From: Kaistella montana
GTDB lineage: Bacteria; Bacteroidota; Bacteroidia; Flavobacteriales; Weeksellaceae
Direction: 5' to 3'
Assembly: GCF_024436175.1 (NCBI RefSeq)
Contig: NZ_JANFQP010000001.1
Location: 558,001 to 622,000, forward strand
DNA length: 64,000 nucleotides
The notes under the pieces are model-generated. The model was not told the DNA's origin and did not search any database. It saw only the letters and a list, made by a program, of their open reading frames with translations. Every line of letters starts with the position of its first letter. The stretch's first letter is position 1. Shown piece by piece: positions 25,988 through 34,539 of this stretch. A program made the position numbers and the translations under genes.

Positions 25988-26338
25988 TTAATCCAAATTC
26001 CAGATGTTTTTTAGTAATTTATAAAAACGATGCTCGTCTTCGCTCACTCTATCATCAGCTTTAATTAATGATTTCGCGAATTCTGCAAAACTTTTTCTCT
26101 CTTCTTCGATAGAATCATCATGGAAACATCTAGCGTGAAACTCAAAATGATCTTTCCAATCTTCAGGCTTCAGTGTAGCAATCACATCCAACTCGTTGTC
26201 GAGATTCATTTTGAAAGGAAATTCTTCGGCGAGATATTCTTGCACTTTTAATCCTTCTTCAGGAGCAAATTCCCCATCAACAGACGAAAGAATCATTAAA
26301 AGATGGTAACCTGCAATTGATTTATTTGATTTTTGCAT
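25988..26338 (-). CDS. TerB-like small protein
   Basis: 116 residues, all-helical, acidic. GYHLLMILSSVDGEFAPEEGL and LIKADDRVSEDEHRFYKLL form the two acidic metal-binding-like repeats typical of TerB/DjlA-type domains (SVDGxxxxEE and KADxxVxxxE). The function of stand-alone TerB-like proteins is unknown, and tellurite resistance should not be assumed. It lies 38 bases upstream of tpiA and 26 bases downstream of the BT_3928-like gene, probably in one transcript. Confidence 0.78.
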   Translation of the reverse strand: MQKSNKSIAGYHLLMILSSVDGEFAPEEGLKVQEYLAEEFPFKMNLDNELDVIATLKPEDWKDHFEFHARCFHDDSIEEERKSFAEFAKSLIKADDRVSEDEHRFYKLLKNIWNLD

Positions 26339-26364
26339 TGTATTGTGATATATGTTGTTGAAAT

Positions 26365-27450
26365 TTAGTTCTTTAAATAATCATTCGTAGACATTTTGTC
26401 AACGATTTTTCCATTTTGTAAAGTTAAAACAAAAGGATTACTTCTTGCAATTGTTTTGATCGCTGTAGCATCCATCGTTGCATTATTAATCGTTTTAAAA
26501 GTATTCGGATTGGTCGAAATCCCCAAGATTAATGCATCTTTCTCAGATTTTAGTTTAGCTTCGGTTGCTGCTAAAACATTTTTGTCCGCATGGTCGGGTT
26601 GATAAGAAAAAACAAGAACCGCTTTTGGAGATTTTAGGATTTCTTCTGTTAAATCCATTCCTTCTGAACTTTCAGGTTTAAACTTCGAAATCTCTGATGA
26701 ATAGCCTTCTTTCACGATTTTGGAAGTGGTTTTTCCGTCTTCTATTTTCCATGGTGAACCTTCTTCCCAATATTTTTTATCGTTTACATAATCGTCCTGG
26801 TTTACTTCTAAAACTTCCCCCGTTTTTGAGTTTTTTAATGAATAAAAAGTTTTGTATTCAGAAGGATCTTTCTCGATTTTTGATTTTTCGGCGTTTAAAT
26901 CGGTTCCAATTTTATAATCTCTGAAATCGATCAAAGGTTCATGGATAATTCCGTGAGCGATAACGAAACCCATTATGATTGAAAAAAGCGAAAGCGCAAC
27001 ATATTTCGAAGGATTTTTCGGTTGAAGCATTTGAAACTGATTTCTGTACAAAAACCACAGCAAAATCAAACCGATCAACAGAATTAAATCTTTAGTGAAA
27101 CTTTGCCAAGGCGTGAATTTTAGGGCATCTCCGAAACATCCGCAATCGGTAACTTTATTAAAATAGGCCGAATAAAAAGTAAGAAATGCAAAGAAAATAC
27201 ATACGGCAATTAGCGCAGAAAGAGTGAATTTCAGACGAATTCTCAGTAAAAGCATCAATCCTAAAACCAATTCCAATACGACCACAAAAATTGCAATCAC
27301 CAACGCCTGACTTTCGAAAAACGGCATGTTGAAAACTGATGGCGAAAAATATTCTTCTAATTTAAAGGAAAATCCTACCACATCCACCGCTTTCACAAAA
27401 CCGGAAGCGATGAAAATTAAAGCGATGACAATTCGTAAAACATGTTTCAT
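26365..27450 (-). CDS. BT_3928-like DoxX/MauE-type membrane protein with thioredoxin-like tail
   Basis: 361 residues. The N-terminal half has four membrane helices with RIVIALIFIASGFVKAVD, VLELVLGLMLLL and the cysteine motif VTDCGCFGDALKFTPWQSF (about 100-118), as in DoxX/MauE proteins that move redox equivalents across the membrane. A fifth helix (about 152-170) precedes a soluble C-terminal part (about 190-361) resembling a degenerate thioredoxin fold without a CxxC. A role in envelope redox control is inferred. It sits between the DUF1599 and TerB-like genes. Confidence 0.82.
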   Translation of the reverse strand: MKHVLRIVIALIFIASGFVKAVDVVGFSFKLEEYFSPSVFNMPFFESQALVIAIFVVVLELVLGLMLLLRIRLKFTLSALIAVCIFFAFLTFYSAYFNKVTDCGCFGDALKFTPWQSFTKDLILLIGLILLWFLYRNQFQMLQPKNPSKYVALSLFSIIMGFVIAHGIIHEPLIDFRDYKIGTDLNAEKSKIEKDPSEYKTFYSLKNSKTGEVLEVNQDDYVNDKKYWEEGSPWKIEDGKTTSKIVKEGYSSEISKFKPESSEGMDLTEEILKSPKAVLVFSYQPDHADKNVLAATEAKLKSEKDALILGISTNPNTFKTINNATMDATAIKTIARSNPFVLTLQNGKIVDKMSTNDYLKN

Positions 27451-27479
27451 AGTCGAGGATAAGAAAATTCAGTATTTTT

Positions 27480-28046
27480 TTAAATGATTTCAGGTTTAAA
27501 TTCCGATTTATTTTCTGAAAATTTGATCAGACAGAAAACCGCATAATTCAGCATATCGAAATAATTGGCATCAATTCCTTCGGAAACCAATGTTTCTCCC
27601 GCGTTGTCTTCGATTTGTTTAGTTCGAAGTACTTTCTGGTAGATTAAATCGGTGATCGATGAAATTCTCATTTCGCGCCAAGCCTCTCCGTAATCGTGGT
27701 TTTTACGCATCATGAGTTCTTTTGCTTCGTGGGCAAATTGGTCATAAAGTGCTAAAATTTCGTTTTTGTCTTGCTTGAAATCATCGGCAAAACCTTTCTC
27801 CAACTGAATTAATCCGATAATCGCATAATTTACGATTGCGATGAAATTTTCTTCCTCAGATTCACCAACTTTGGAAATTCCAGTGGTTTGAAAATTCCTT
27901 AAACTTTTTACTTTAATGAAAATTTGATCGGTCAAAGAAGGCGTTCTGAGCACTCGAAAAGAAGCGCCATAATCTGTAAGCTTTTTACTGAATAAATCCC
28001 GACAAACACTGATCACTTCGTCGTATTGTAATGATGTTTTCTGCAT
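27480..28046 (-). CDS. DUF1599 domain protein with internal duplication
   Basis: 188 residues from the ATG at 28046 (MQKTSLQYDEVISVC); the longer in-frame start would run into the folP promoter. Two copies of the same motif are visible: DYGASFRVLRTPSLTDQIFIK (around residues 24-44) and DYGEAWREMRISSITDLIYQK (about 115-135), each followed by a helix with an R/K-rich start. The domain is found in Bacteroidota and phages and has been suggested to act in nucleotide modification. Activity is unproven. It is divergent from folP and upstream of the BT_3928-like gene. Confidence 0.83.
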   Translation of the reverse strand: MQKTSLQYDEVISVCRDLFSKKLTDYGASFRVLRTPSLTDQIFIKVKSLRNFQTTGISKVGESEEENFIAIVNYAIIGLIQLEKGFADDFKQDKNEILALYDQFAHEAKELMMRKNHDYGEAWREMRISSITDLIYQKVLRTKQIEDNAGETLVSEGIDANYFDMLNYAVFCLIKFSENKSEFKPEII

Positions 28047-28140
28047 AAATTTTCTAAACTTTTCAAAGATAAGAATTTTGGAGGGAAGATGGAAGTTCAA
28101 ACAAGTAAGTTTCTATCAACTATTTGCTAAATTTGCGCTT

Positions 28141-28995
28141 ATGAAATCTCAAATTCACTCCAATACATCATCTTTTTTTTCTATCAATTGTCGAGAAAAA
28201 CTCATCGATTTGTCTTCACCGAAAATCATGGGAATCCTTAATTTGACGCCCGATTCTTTTTCAGATGGCGGAAAGTTTAATGATGAAAAATCTGCTTTAA
28301 TTCACACAGAAAAAATGTTAAAAAATGGAGCTGAAATTATCGATATGGGTCCACAATCTACACGGCCAAATGCTCAGTTTTTATCGGCTGCAGAGGAAAT
28401 TTCAAGAATTGGGAAAATAATTTCTCTTATTAAAAAGGAATTTCCGGAAGCGTTGATTTCTCTCGATACTTTTTATGCTGAAGTGGTGGAGTTTGGTTTT
28501 AATGAAGGACTCGATATCGTGAACGATATTTCCGGCGGAATGTTTGACGAAAAAATGTTTGAAACAGTCGGTAAAACGGGACTTCCATATATTTTAATGC
28601 ACGTAAACCCGACCTATGAATCGATGCATGAAAAGTTGATTGACGAAGATATTATCCTGAATGTCAACCGTTATTTTTCGGAAAAAATTCAAAAATTGCA
28701 AGGTTTCGGAGTGAAGGATATTATTCTGGATCCTGGTTTTGGTTTTGGGAAATCTGTTGAGCAACAACATCAAATGATTGATGAATTGGAGCATATCAGT
28801 TTCAGTAAATATCCTTTATTGATCGGGATTTCAAGGAAATCTTTTATTTATAAACCTTTGGGGAAACAGCCTTTAGAGGTGAATGAAGAAACCCAAAAAC
28901 TCCACCTCAAAATGCTGGAGAAAGGTGCGAAAATTCTCCGAGTTCACGATGTGGCTGAAGCTAAAAAAACGGTTGATTTGTTTTTAAACAATTAA
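28141..28995 (+). CDS. folP: Dihydropteroate synthase
   Basis: 284 residues from the ATG at 28141; a longer frame from 28078 would place the promoter inside the gene. It joins p-aminobenzoate to dihydropterin pyrophosphate in folate synthesis and is the sulfonamide target. Signatures are MGILNLTPDSFSDGGKF, IIDMGPQSTRPNA, the DILDPGFGFGKS-type loop at DIILDPGFGFGKSVEQ and GISRKSFIY. TAAATTTG at 28128-28135 lies five bases before the ATG, suggesting a very short or absent leader. The 3' end overlaps the convergent small gene by 4 bases. Confidence 0.95.
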   Translation: MKSQIHSNTSSFFSINCREKLIDLSSPKIMGILNLTPDSFSDGGKFNDEKSALIHTEKMLKNGAEIIDMGPQSTRPNAQFLSAAEEISRIGKIISLIKKEFPEALISLDTFYAEVVEFGFNEGLDIVNDISGGMFDEKMFETVGKTGLPYILMHVNPTYESMHEKLIDEDIILNVNRYFSEKIQKLQGFGVKDIILDPGFGFGKSVEQQHQMIDELEHISFSKYPLLIGISRKSFIYKPLGKQPLEVNEETQKLHLKMLEKGAKILRVHDVAEAKKTVDLFLNN

Positions 28996-29228
28996 TTCAA
29001 TCCCGAAAGTTTTTCGGCATATTCTTTTGCAAATTCTTCACGATCTTTGTTGAGCTGATCGAGGTTTACTGGCAAAATATAATTGAACAGAATTTTTTCT
29101 TCATCATCTAAAAAGATGAGTTCTTTTTCTTCTCCATCAATCATTTGGGCAAAAATTTCCCACATCGATGTGTCTCTCGACTTTAAAATTTCAAAAAATT
29201 GTGAAGCTTTAATCTGAATGATTTTCAT
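28992..29228 (-). CDS. Conserved-looking small hypothetical protein
   Basis: 78 residues, acidic, no signal peptide or membrane segment: begins MKIIQIKASQFFEILKSRD and ends with a charged helix EEFAKEYAEKLSGLN. No domain is recognised. It overlaps the end of folP by 4 bases on the opposite strand and lies 40 bases before the DUF5686 gene end. Length, codon pattern and clean start support a real gene. Confidence 0.6.
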   Translation of the reverse strand: MKIIQIKASQFFEILKSRDTSMWEIFAQMIDGEEKELIFLDDEEKILFNYILPVNLDQLNKDREEFAKEYAEKLSGLN

Positions 29229-29268
29229 TTGATAATCTGTTTTTTTTTTGCAAAAGTAATTTTAATTC

Positions 29269-31695
29269 TTAAAATCCTAAAAAATTAAGTTTGAGTTGGA
29301 TGGCAAAATTTTCTTTGAAAGAAGGCGTGGAGTAGTACCCAACTCTGTAGAAAAATCCAAGATTGAAGGGCGTTCCGAGGAAATGATTACTTTCTAAACC
29401 GATTTCCTGATAAAGATGATTTAGTTTCTGAAATTCAAATTGATGATATTCCGGATTTTTCATATCGCCTGAAATTCCTCGGTAAACAACATCAAAACTC
29501 GAGGTGTTTTTCCCAAAAGTTTTGAAATACCACGGAATTCTGTGCGTAAAATAATAACCCAAAAACTTATCGTTATAGTATTTTCCACTTTCCATAGTAG
29601 CAAATCCCAAGAACGAAGTGAGGTTGAAATTGAAGCTATCTTTTCCATTTCCGAGCCCGTTCATCGCGAAATGATTCCAAATTGGAGTTTCTCCAGAAAC
29701 CAAACCGCCGTAAACGCGAATGCCCGTCACGCCGGCTTTTGTCTTAAAATTATGTTGCGCTAAAACATCGAATCTGCTGTAATTGACATCTCCGCCAAGA
29801 GTTTTCAAACCCTGTTCAAAATTCAGATAAAATTCAGGAAAACTCTGCTCGTAAGTGAATTTTCCGGAAGGCGTCATGATGTTTTTTGATTTCGGTGCGT
29901 ACTTGAAAGTAATTTGTCCAGCGAAATTTTCAAATTTTCGACCAAGATTCATGAAATCATAATCGAAAGTAGATTCTTCACGATCTTTTTTGGCTGAAAT
30001 ATTCATGGTTAATGCGTTGCTTAAATCATTTTCAAAAGACAATTTGAAACCTTCATAATGATAGAATCGGTCATTTTTCAAATCAATTCCGGAATTCATG
30101 ATTTTCATTTTAAAATTCCATAAATTTTCGTTGAAACGACCTGCAGCAACAACATCATTGTAATATTCTGCTCTGAAAAATGAGTTTTTGTCAAGCGTGG
30201 TTTTTACATCAATTCCGGCTCCGTATTTCCATGTTTCATCCTTGAAACCGTAAGCAACATAAGCATCTGGCGAAATATATTTATTAAATCTTTCGTTGAG
30301 TTTAGCTGCAATTCCTAGTCTTATTCCTTCAAACTTATTGTATTTAATGATTTGCGAAGCATCAAAATCTACTTGTCCGACCCTTATTTTTCCTTTAATT
30401 AAACCGGTGAAAGCATTTATTTTTTGATCGAGTTTATATTTTTTTCCAACGCTGTCGATTTTTTCGTAAGTATTGATTTCGCGGGCTGTTAACGAATCTG
30501 TTCTGAATTGATTGAGGATACTTCCGTCGGAATTTTTTACCGCCATCGTGTAGCCTGAAAAATCTTTTTTATTTTCCTGAATCGGTGTTTTGAAATCGAA
30601 ATAATCAGCGACTACAAAAACGTAATTTCCGAATTTTTTCTTGGTTTTTTGATCTTTTTCATCGGATTTTTTAGTTTCAAAAGCCGTAGAACCCATTTTT
30701 ATTTTAAAGTTTTCTTTGCTCAAAAACCATTTGTTGTTGATTGGTTTCCAAATACTTGTGATGCTTCCGTCGCTTTTTTTCTTGCTGTTGCTTTCAATTT
30801 TTTTCAAACCATAAGTTTCGGCGTCGACATAAAGATAACCGTTGAATTTTCTTTTATTAGGAGCTTGTTTGTAATCGACTTGGCGAAAACGGATGACATA
30901 ATTTTTTCGACCTTCAATTTCTATGGAATCGGTGAGGAAAAACCGATAAAGTGTACGGTTTTCTTCGCGTATTTCTCGTGGAATCCGGTTCCTGTTGGAT
31001 CGCATCGTCATCATTTCATAAATCGGTTGTTTCAGACCAGAAACTCGATTGTCGAGGACGTTGATTTTCTCGCCATATTTTTTTGAATAAAGGTATTCTG
31101 ATGCCCTTTCCCAAAGGAAAAGTTTACTGGAGCCCATCAGTTTCATTACATTCACACTTTCCAAAGAATCTTTCTTTTTTTCTTTAGATTGTGCCAGTAA
31201 TGGGATTTTTTTCAATGAATCCAACCTTTTTTCGATGAACAGGTTATAGTTTTTTATGCTGTCTTCATCGATGTCCAAAGAAATTTTCTCGTAGGATTTA
31301 AAAGAATAGGAATCGAGACTTTGAGGTGAATTTTTTTGATAGTTATCGTTTACTTTCTGTAGAATTTGTAGTGCACGCGGATCGCTTTTATCAGCAATGA
31401 TCACCGCTTCTATTGACTGCATTTTTGGATCAACTTTTGAGAGAGCCACTTCCATTACTTTATCTACCACAGCATCTTCTTCATAAAAACCGTCCGCTTT
31501 GATGTTGATGTTTTTACATTTAGTTCGAAAATTCAAAACTCCTAATGCATTTGTTTTTCCTAAATTTTTACTGTTGCACATCACTGTCGCATTCGAAATT
31601 GGAGTTCCTTCACCGGCTTTTATAACGGTAATTTTGGACTGCCCGAAAATATTCAGAAAAATGATGGAAAAGAGTAGGAAGAATGTTTTTTTCAT
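29269..31695 (-). CDS. DUF5686 outer-membrane protein with carboxypeptidase-regulatory-like domain
   Basis: 808 residues from the ATG at 31695 (MKKTFFLLFSIIFLNIFGQ, a signal peptide). Residues about 22-95 form a CarboxypepD_reg-like beta-sandwich (PISNATVMCNSKNLGKTNALGVLNF). The middle is the DUF5686 region starting SDPRALQILQKVNDNYQ. The last 350 residues alternate aromatic strands and end RVGYYSTPSFKENFAIQLKLNFLGF, like an outer-membrane beta-barrel with a C-terminal Phe. The family is specific to Bacteroidota and its function is unknown; it resembles TonB-dependent barrels without the plug. It is transcribed alone. Confidence 0.85.
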   Translation of the reverse strand: MKKTFFLLFSIIFLNIFGQSKITVIKAGEGTPISNATVMCNSKNLGKTNALGVLNFRTKCKNINIKADGFYEEDAVVDKVMEVALSKVDPKMQSIEAVIIADKSDPRALQILQKVNDNYQKNSPQSLDSYSFKSYEKISLDIDEDSIKNYNLFIEKRLDSLKKIPLLAQSKEKKKDSLESVNVMKLMGSSKLFLWERASEYLYSKKYGEKINVLDNRVSGLKQPIYEMMTMRSNRNRIPREIREENRTLYRFFLTDSIEIEGRKNYVIRFRQVDYKQAPNKRKFNGYLYVDAETYGLKKIESNSKKKSDGSITSIWKPINNKWFLSKENFKIKMGSTAFETKKSDEKDQKTKKKFGNYVFVVADYFDFKTPIQENKKDFSGYTMAVKNSDGSILNQFRTDSLTAREINTYEKIDSVGKKYKLDQKINAFTGLIKGKIRVGQVDFDASQIIKYNKFEGIRLGIAAKLNERFNKYISPDAYVAYGFKDETWKYGAGIDVKTTLDKNSFFRAEYYNDVVAAGRFNENLWNFKMKIMNSGIDLKNDRFYHYEGFKLSFENDLSNALTMNISAKKDREESTFDYDFMNLGRKFENFAGQITFKYAPKSKNIMTPSGKFTYEQSFPEFYLNFEQGLKTLGGDVNYSRFDVLAQHNFKTKAGVTGIRVYGGLVSGETPIWNHFAMNGLGNGKDSFNFNLTSFLGFATMESGKYYNDKFLGYYFTHRIPWYFKTFGKNTSSFDVVYRGISGDMKNPEYHQFEFQKLNHLYQEIGLESNHFLGTPFNLGFFYRVGYYSTPSFKENFAIQLKLNFLGF

Positions 31696-31776
31696 ATTGA
31701 CAAAAGTATTCAAATTTTCAGCATCAATCGTGGGTTAAATAATATTTATCTAACTTAAATTTTATGTCATTTTTGG

Positions 31777-33867
31777 TTAAGAAATCCGGCCCCATTTGTT
31801 TTTACCTTTATATTGCTTTAGATAGTAATTTCTGAGGCTTAAATTTTCTGGATGCTCTAAATGAGCGTCTTTCTGTAATAGTTGCTCAACTGCAGATTTT
31901 GCTGCTTTAATGATCTTTCCGTCGCTTACCAAATCGAGTTTTTTGAAATCTACAACGCCGCTTTGTTGGGTTCCCAAAATATCGCCGGGACCGCGAAGTT
32001 GCATATCGACTTCTGAAATTTTGAATCCATCGTTGGTTTCGGTCATTGTTTTGATTCGTGTTCGGCTTTCTTTGCTGAGTTTATCTGAAGTCATTAAAAT
32101 ACAATAGCTCTGTTCCGCACCACGACCGACTCTTCCGCGAAGTTGGTGAAGCTGCGACAAACCGAATCTTTCCGCACTTTCGATGATCATTACAGAAGCA
32201 TTCGGAACATTTACACCAACTTCGATTACGGTTGTTGCGACCATGATTTCCGCTTTTCCGGAGGCGAAATACTGCATTGCCGCATCTTTTTCTGCAGGTT
32301 TCATTCGTCCGTGAAGCATTGTCACATTTTTTCCTTCAAAAAATTCTACAATATGGTCGAAATTTTCCATTAAATTCTTGTAATCCAAAGTTTCCGATTC
32401 TTCAATTAATGGATATACGAAATAAATTTGTCGGCCTTTTTCGATTTCTTCTTTGGCAAATCTAAAAACTGAAAGTCGGTCTTTTTCCCTTCTGTGAGCG
32501 GTGAGGATGGGTTTTCTTCCGACCGGCATTTCGTCGATAATGGAAACGTCCAAATCGCTGTAAAAACTCATCGCCAAGGTTCGCGGAATTGGCGTTGCAG
32601 TCATCACCAAAATATGAGGAGCGATTTTATTTTTAGCCCAAAGTTTGGCTCTTTGCGCGACCCCAAAACGGTGTTGTTCATCGATAATCGCAAGTCCGAG
32701 GTTTTTAAATTGAACGATATCTTCCAAAACCGCGTGTGTTCCTACTAAAATTGAAAGTTCGCCGCTGAGCAATTCTTCATGAATTATTTTTCTTTCGGAC
32801 GTTTTCGTAGAACCTGTTAAAAGCCGAACTTTGATTTCTGTGCCTTCCAATAATTCATGGATGGAATTGAAATGTTGTTGCGCCAAAATTTCCGTCGGAG
32901 CCATCATACAGCTTTGAAAACCGTTGTCCATCGCGATTAACATGGTAAGCAATGCTACCATTGTTTTTCCGGAACCTACATCACCTTGCAAAAGCCTGTT
33001 CATTTGAATTGGCTTTTTCATATCGGTTCGGATTTCTTTCAAAACGCGTTTTTGTGCGTTGGTAAGCTCGAAAGGAAGCTTGTTTTCGTAAAAATTATTG
33101 AAGTTTTCTCCAATTTTCGGGAAAGGATTTCCGAGAACAGATGCTTTTTGATGCTGCTTTTTCAAACCATAACCCAATTGAAAGAAAAATGCTTCCTCAA
33201 ATTTAATTCTTCGGTTGGCGTGCTCAAAATGATTGAAATCTTTCGGAAAATGAATGTGATAAAACGCGGGAATTCTTCCGATTAATTTTAAATTTTTCAT
33301 CAAAGTATCGGGCAAATTTTCTTGCATCAATAAAGGTAAACTTTGAGTGATTTCCGAAAGAATATTTTGAAAAAATTTATTATTAATGCCTCTTTTCGAA
33401 AGTTTTTCACTTCCTGGATAAATGGGAAGAAGCGAGCCGTAAAGTGCTTTTTTCTCATCAATTTCTATTTCCGGATGTGGCATTGAGTAATTGTTGTTGA
33501 AAAGATTTACTTTTCCGAAAATAAAGATTTCCCGATTCAGTGGAATTTGCTCTTTCATCCAATTTGAATAGCGAAACCAAACCAATTCCAGCGTTCCGGT
33601 TTCGTCGCGAAATTTTGCTGAAAGTCGTTTTTGACCTTTACCGTAACCGATTTCTTGTAAATCTGTGATTTTTCCTTTGAACTGAACTTCGACTTCCGGT
33701 TCTTGTTTTAAATCGCCTATTTGGTAAATTTTGCTTTTATCGATGTAGCGCAGCGGATAAAATGTGAGAAAGTCTTCAACTGTCGCGATTCCCAAGACAT
33801 TTCGAATGAATTTGGCGCGTTCCGGACCGATTCCTTTGATGAATTCTATGGGCGTTTCTAAGTCGAT
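31777..33867 (-). CDS. recG: ATP-dependent DNA helicase RecG, unusual start codon
   Basis: Branch-migrating helicase for stalled forks and recombination. Motifs: LLQGDVGSGKTMVALL (Walker A), LAIIDEQHRFGV (DExH box), MTATPIPRTLAM, and RGRVGRGAEQSYC (motif VI). The first conventional start is a TTG at 33795, giving 672 residues. However, the frame stays open upstream to 33942, and the preceding codons read DLETPIEFIKGIGPERAKFI, which matches the conserved RecG N-terminus. No ATG, GTG or TTG precedes it. I place the start near an ATC at 33867 where homologues begin; an ATT at 33894 is an alternative. Either initiation is non-canonical or a base error exists. Confidence 0.9.
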   Translation of the reverse strand: MDLETPIEFIKGIGPERAKFIRNVLGIATVEDFLTFYPLRYIDKSKIYQIGDLKQEPEVEVQFKGKITDLQEIGYGKGQKRLSAKFRDETGTLELVWFRYSNWMKEQIPLNREIFIFGKVNLFNNNYSMPHPEIEIDEKKALYGSLLPIYPGSEKLSKRGINNKFFQNILSEITQSLPLLMQENLPDTLMKNLKLIGRIPAFYHIHFPKDFNHFEHANRRIKFEEAFFFQLGYGLKKQHQKASVLGNPFPKIGENFNNFYENKLPFELTNAQKRVLKEIRTDMKKPIQMNRLLQGDVGSGKTMVALLTMLIAMDNGFQSCMMAPTEILAQQHFNSIHELLEGTEIKVRLLTGSTKTSERKIIHEELLSGELSILVGTHAVLEDIVQFKNLGLAIIDEQHRFGVAQRAKLWAKNKIAPHILVMTATPIPRTLAMSFYSDLDVSIIDEMPVGRKPILTAHRREKDRLSVFRFAKEEIEKGRQIYFVYPLIEESETLDYKNLMENFDHIVEFFEGKNVTMLHGRMKPAEKDAAMQYFASGKAEIMVATTVIEVGVNVPNASVMIIESAERFGLSQLHQLRGRVGRGAEQSYCILMTSDKLSKESRTRIKTMTETNDGFKISEVDMQLRGPGDILGTQQSGVVDFKKLDLVSDGKIIKAAKSAVEQLLQKDAHLEHPENLSLRNYYLKQYKGKNKWGRIS

Positions 33868-33900
33868 TTTTCTTGAATTAAGATGAAGGCGAATTTCGGT

Positions 33901-33939
33901 AAAATAAAAAAGACTTCCAAAAATTAATTTGAAAGTCTT
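33901..33939 (-). terminator. Terminator between thioredoxin-like gene and recG
   Basis: On the minus strand AAGACTTTC and GGAAGTCTT pair around an AT-rich loop, followed by TTTTTTATTTT. It separates the thioredoxin-like gene from recG. Confidence 0.8.
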
Positions 33940-33967
33940 GATTTATTAAAGGAAAATTCTTGTTCTG

Positions 33968-34501
33968 CTAATCTTTAATGGATGATTTGAATTTTTTCTG
34001 ATAATTTTCCCATTGTTCGCGGGTGTCAATTTTTTTATAATCATCATTGGCGATAAAAGGAATATAAGGTTCCATTTCCTTCGCGGTGAGCGCTCCTTGC
34101 AAAATGGTAATCGGCATGGTTTGCTCATCCAAAAAAACAGTAGTAGGAACTGTAGTTACATTCATAAATTTAACGAAATCGTGTATGGAATTTTTTCCTT
34201 TTTTATCGGGTTGGTTATTGTTTGCAAAAGTCCTTCCGAAAAGAGTGATATTTTCTTTGCTTTCCGCATTGAACTTCACAGGATAATAGTTTTCATTCAG
34301 ATATTTCGCGATCACTGGATGGTTGAAAGTTTTATTTTCCATGATTTTGCATGGTTCGCAACCATCTGCATAGAAATCGATTAAGATTTTCCGAGGTTGA
34401 TTTTTTTGAGCTTTCACCGCTTGTTCCAAACTCATCCACCTCACTTGTGAATAAGCGAAAGATACGATTAAAAGGAAAAATAAATAAGTAAATTTTTTCA
34501 T
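33968..34501 (-). CDS. Secreted thioredoxin-family protein
   Basis: 177 residues with signal peptide MKKFTYLFFLLIVSFAYSQ. The thioredoxin fold shows ILIDFYADGCEPCKIMENKTF (CEPC redox pair at about residues 49-52) and the cis-proline loop VTTVPTTVFLDE. A periplasmic thiol-disulfide oxidoreductase, similar to DsbD C-terminal or DUF255-type proteins; its partner is unknown. It has its own downstream terminator and lies 38 bases from the end of the first POT gene, which is upstream on the same strand. Confidence 0.88.
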   Translation of the reverse strand: MKKFTYLFFLLIVSFAYSQVRWMSLEQAVKAQKNQPRKILIDFYADGCEPCKIMENKTFNHPVIAKYLNENYYPVKFNAESKENITLFGRTFANNNQPDKKGKNSIHDFVKFMNVTTVPTTVFLDEQTMPITILQGALTAKEMEPYIPFIANDDYKKIDTREQWENYQKKFKSSIKD

Positions 34502-34539
34502 CGAGGGTTGGATAGCAAAAATTAGCTTTAGTTAAAAAA

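Noticed and set aside
28078..28140. Upstream in-frame extension of folP
   Set aside because: It would include the candidate promoter and adds residues not typical of FolP; ATG at 28141 is preferred.
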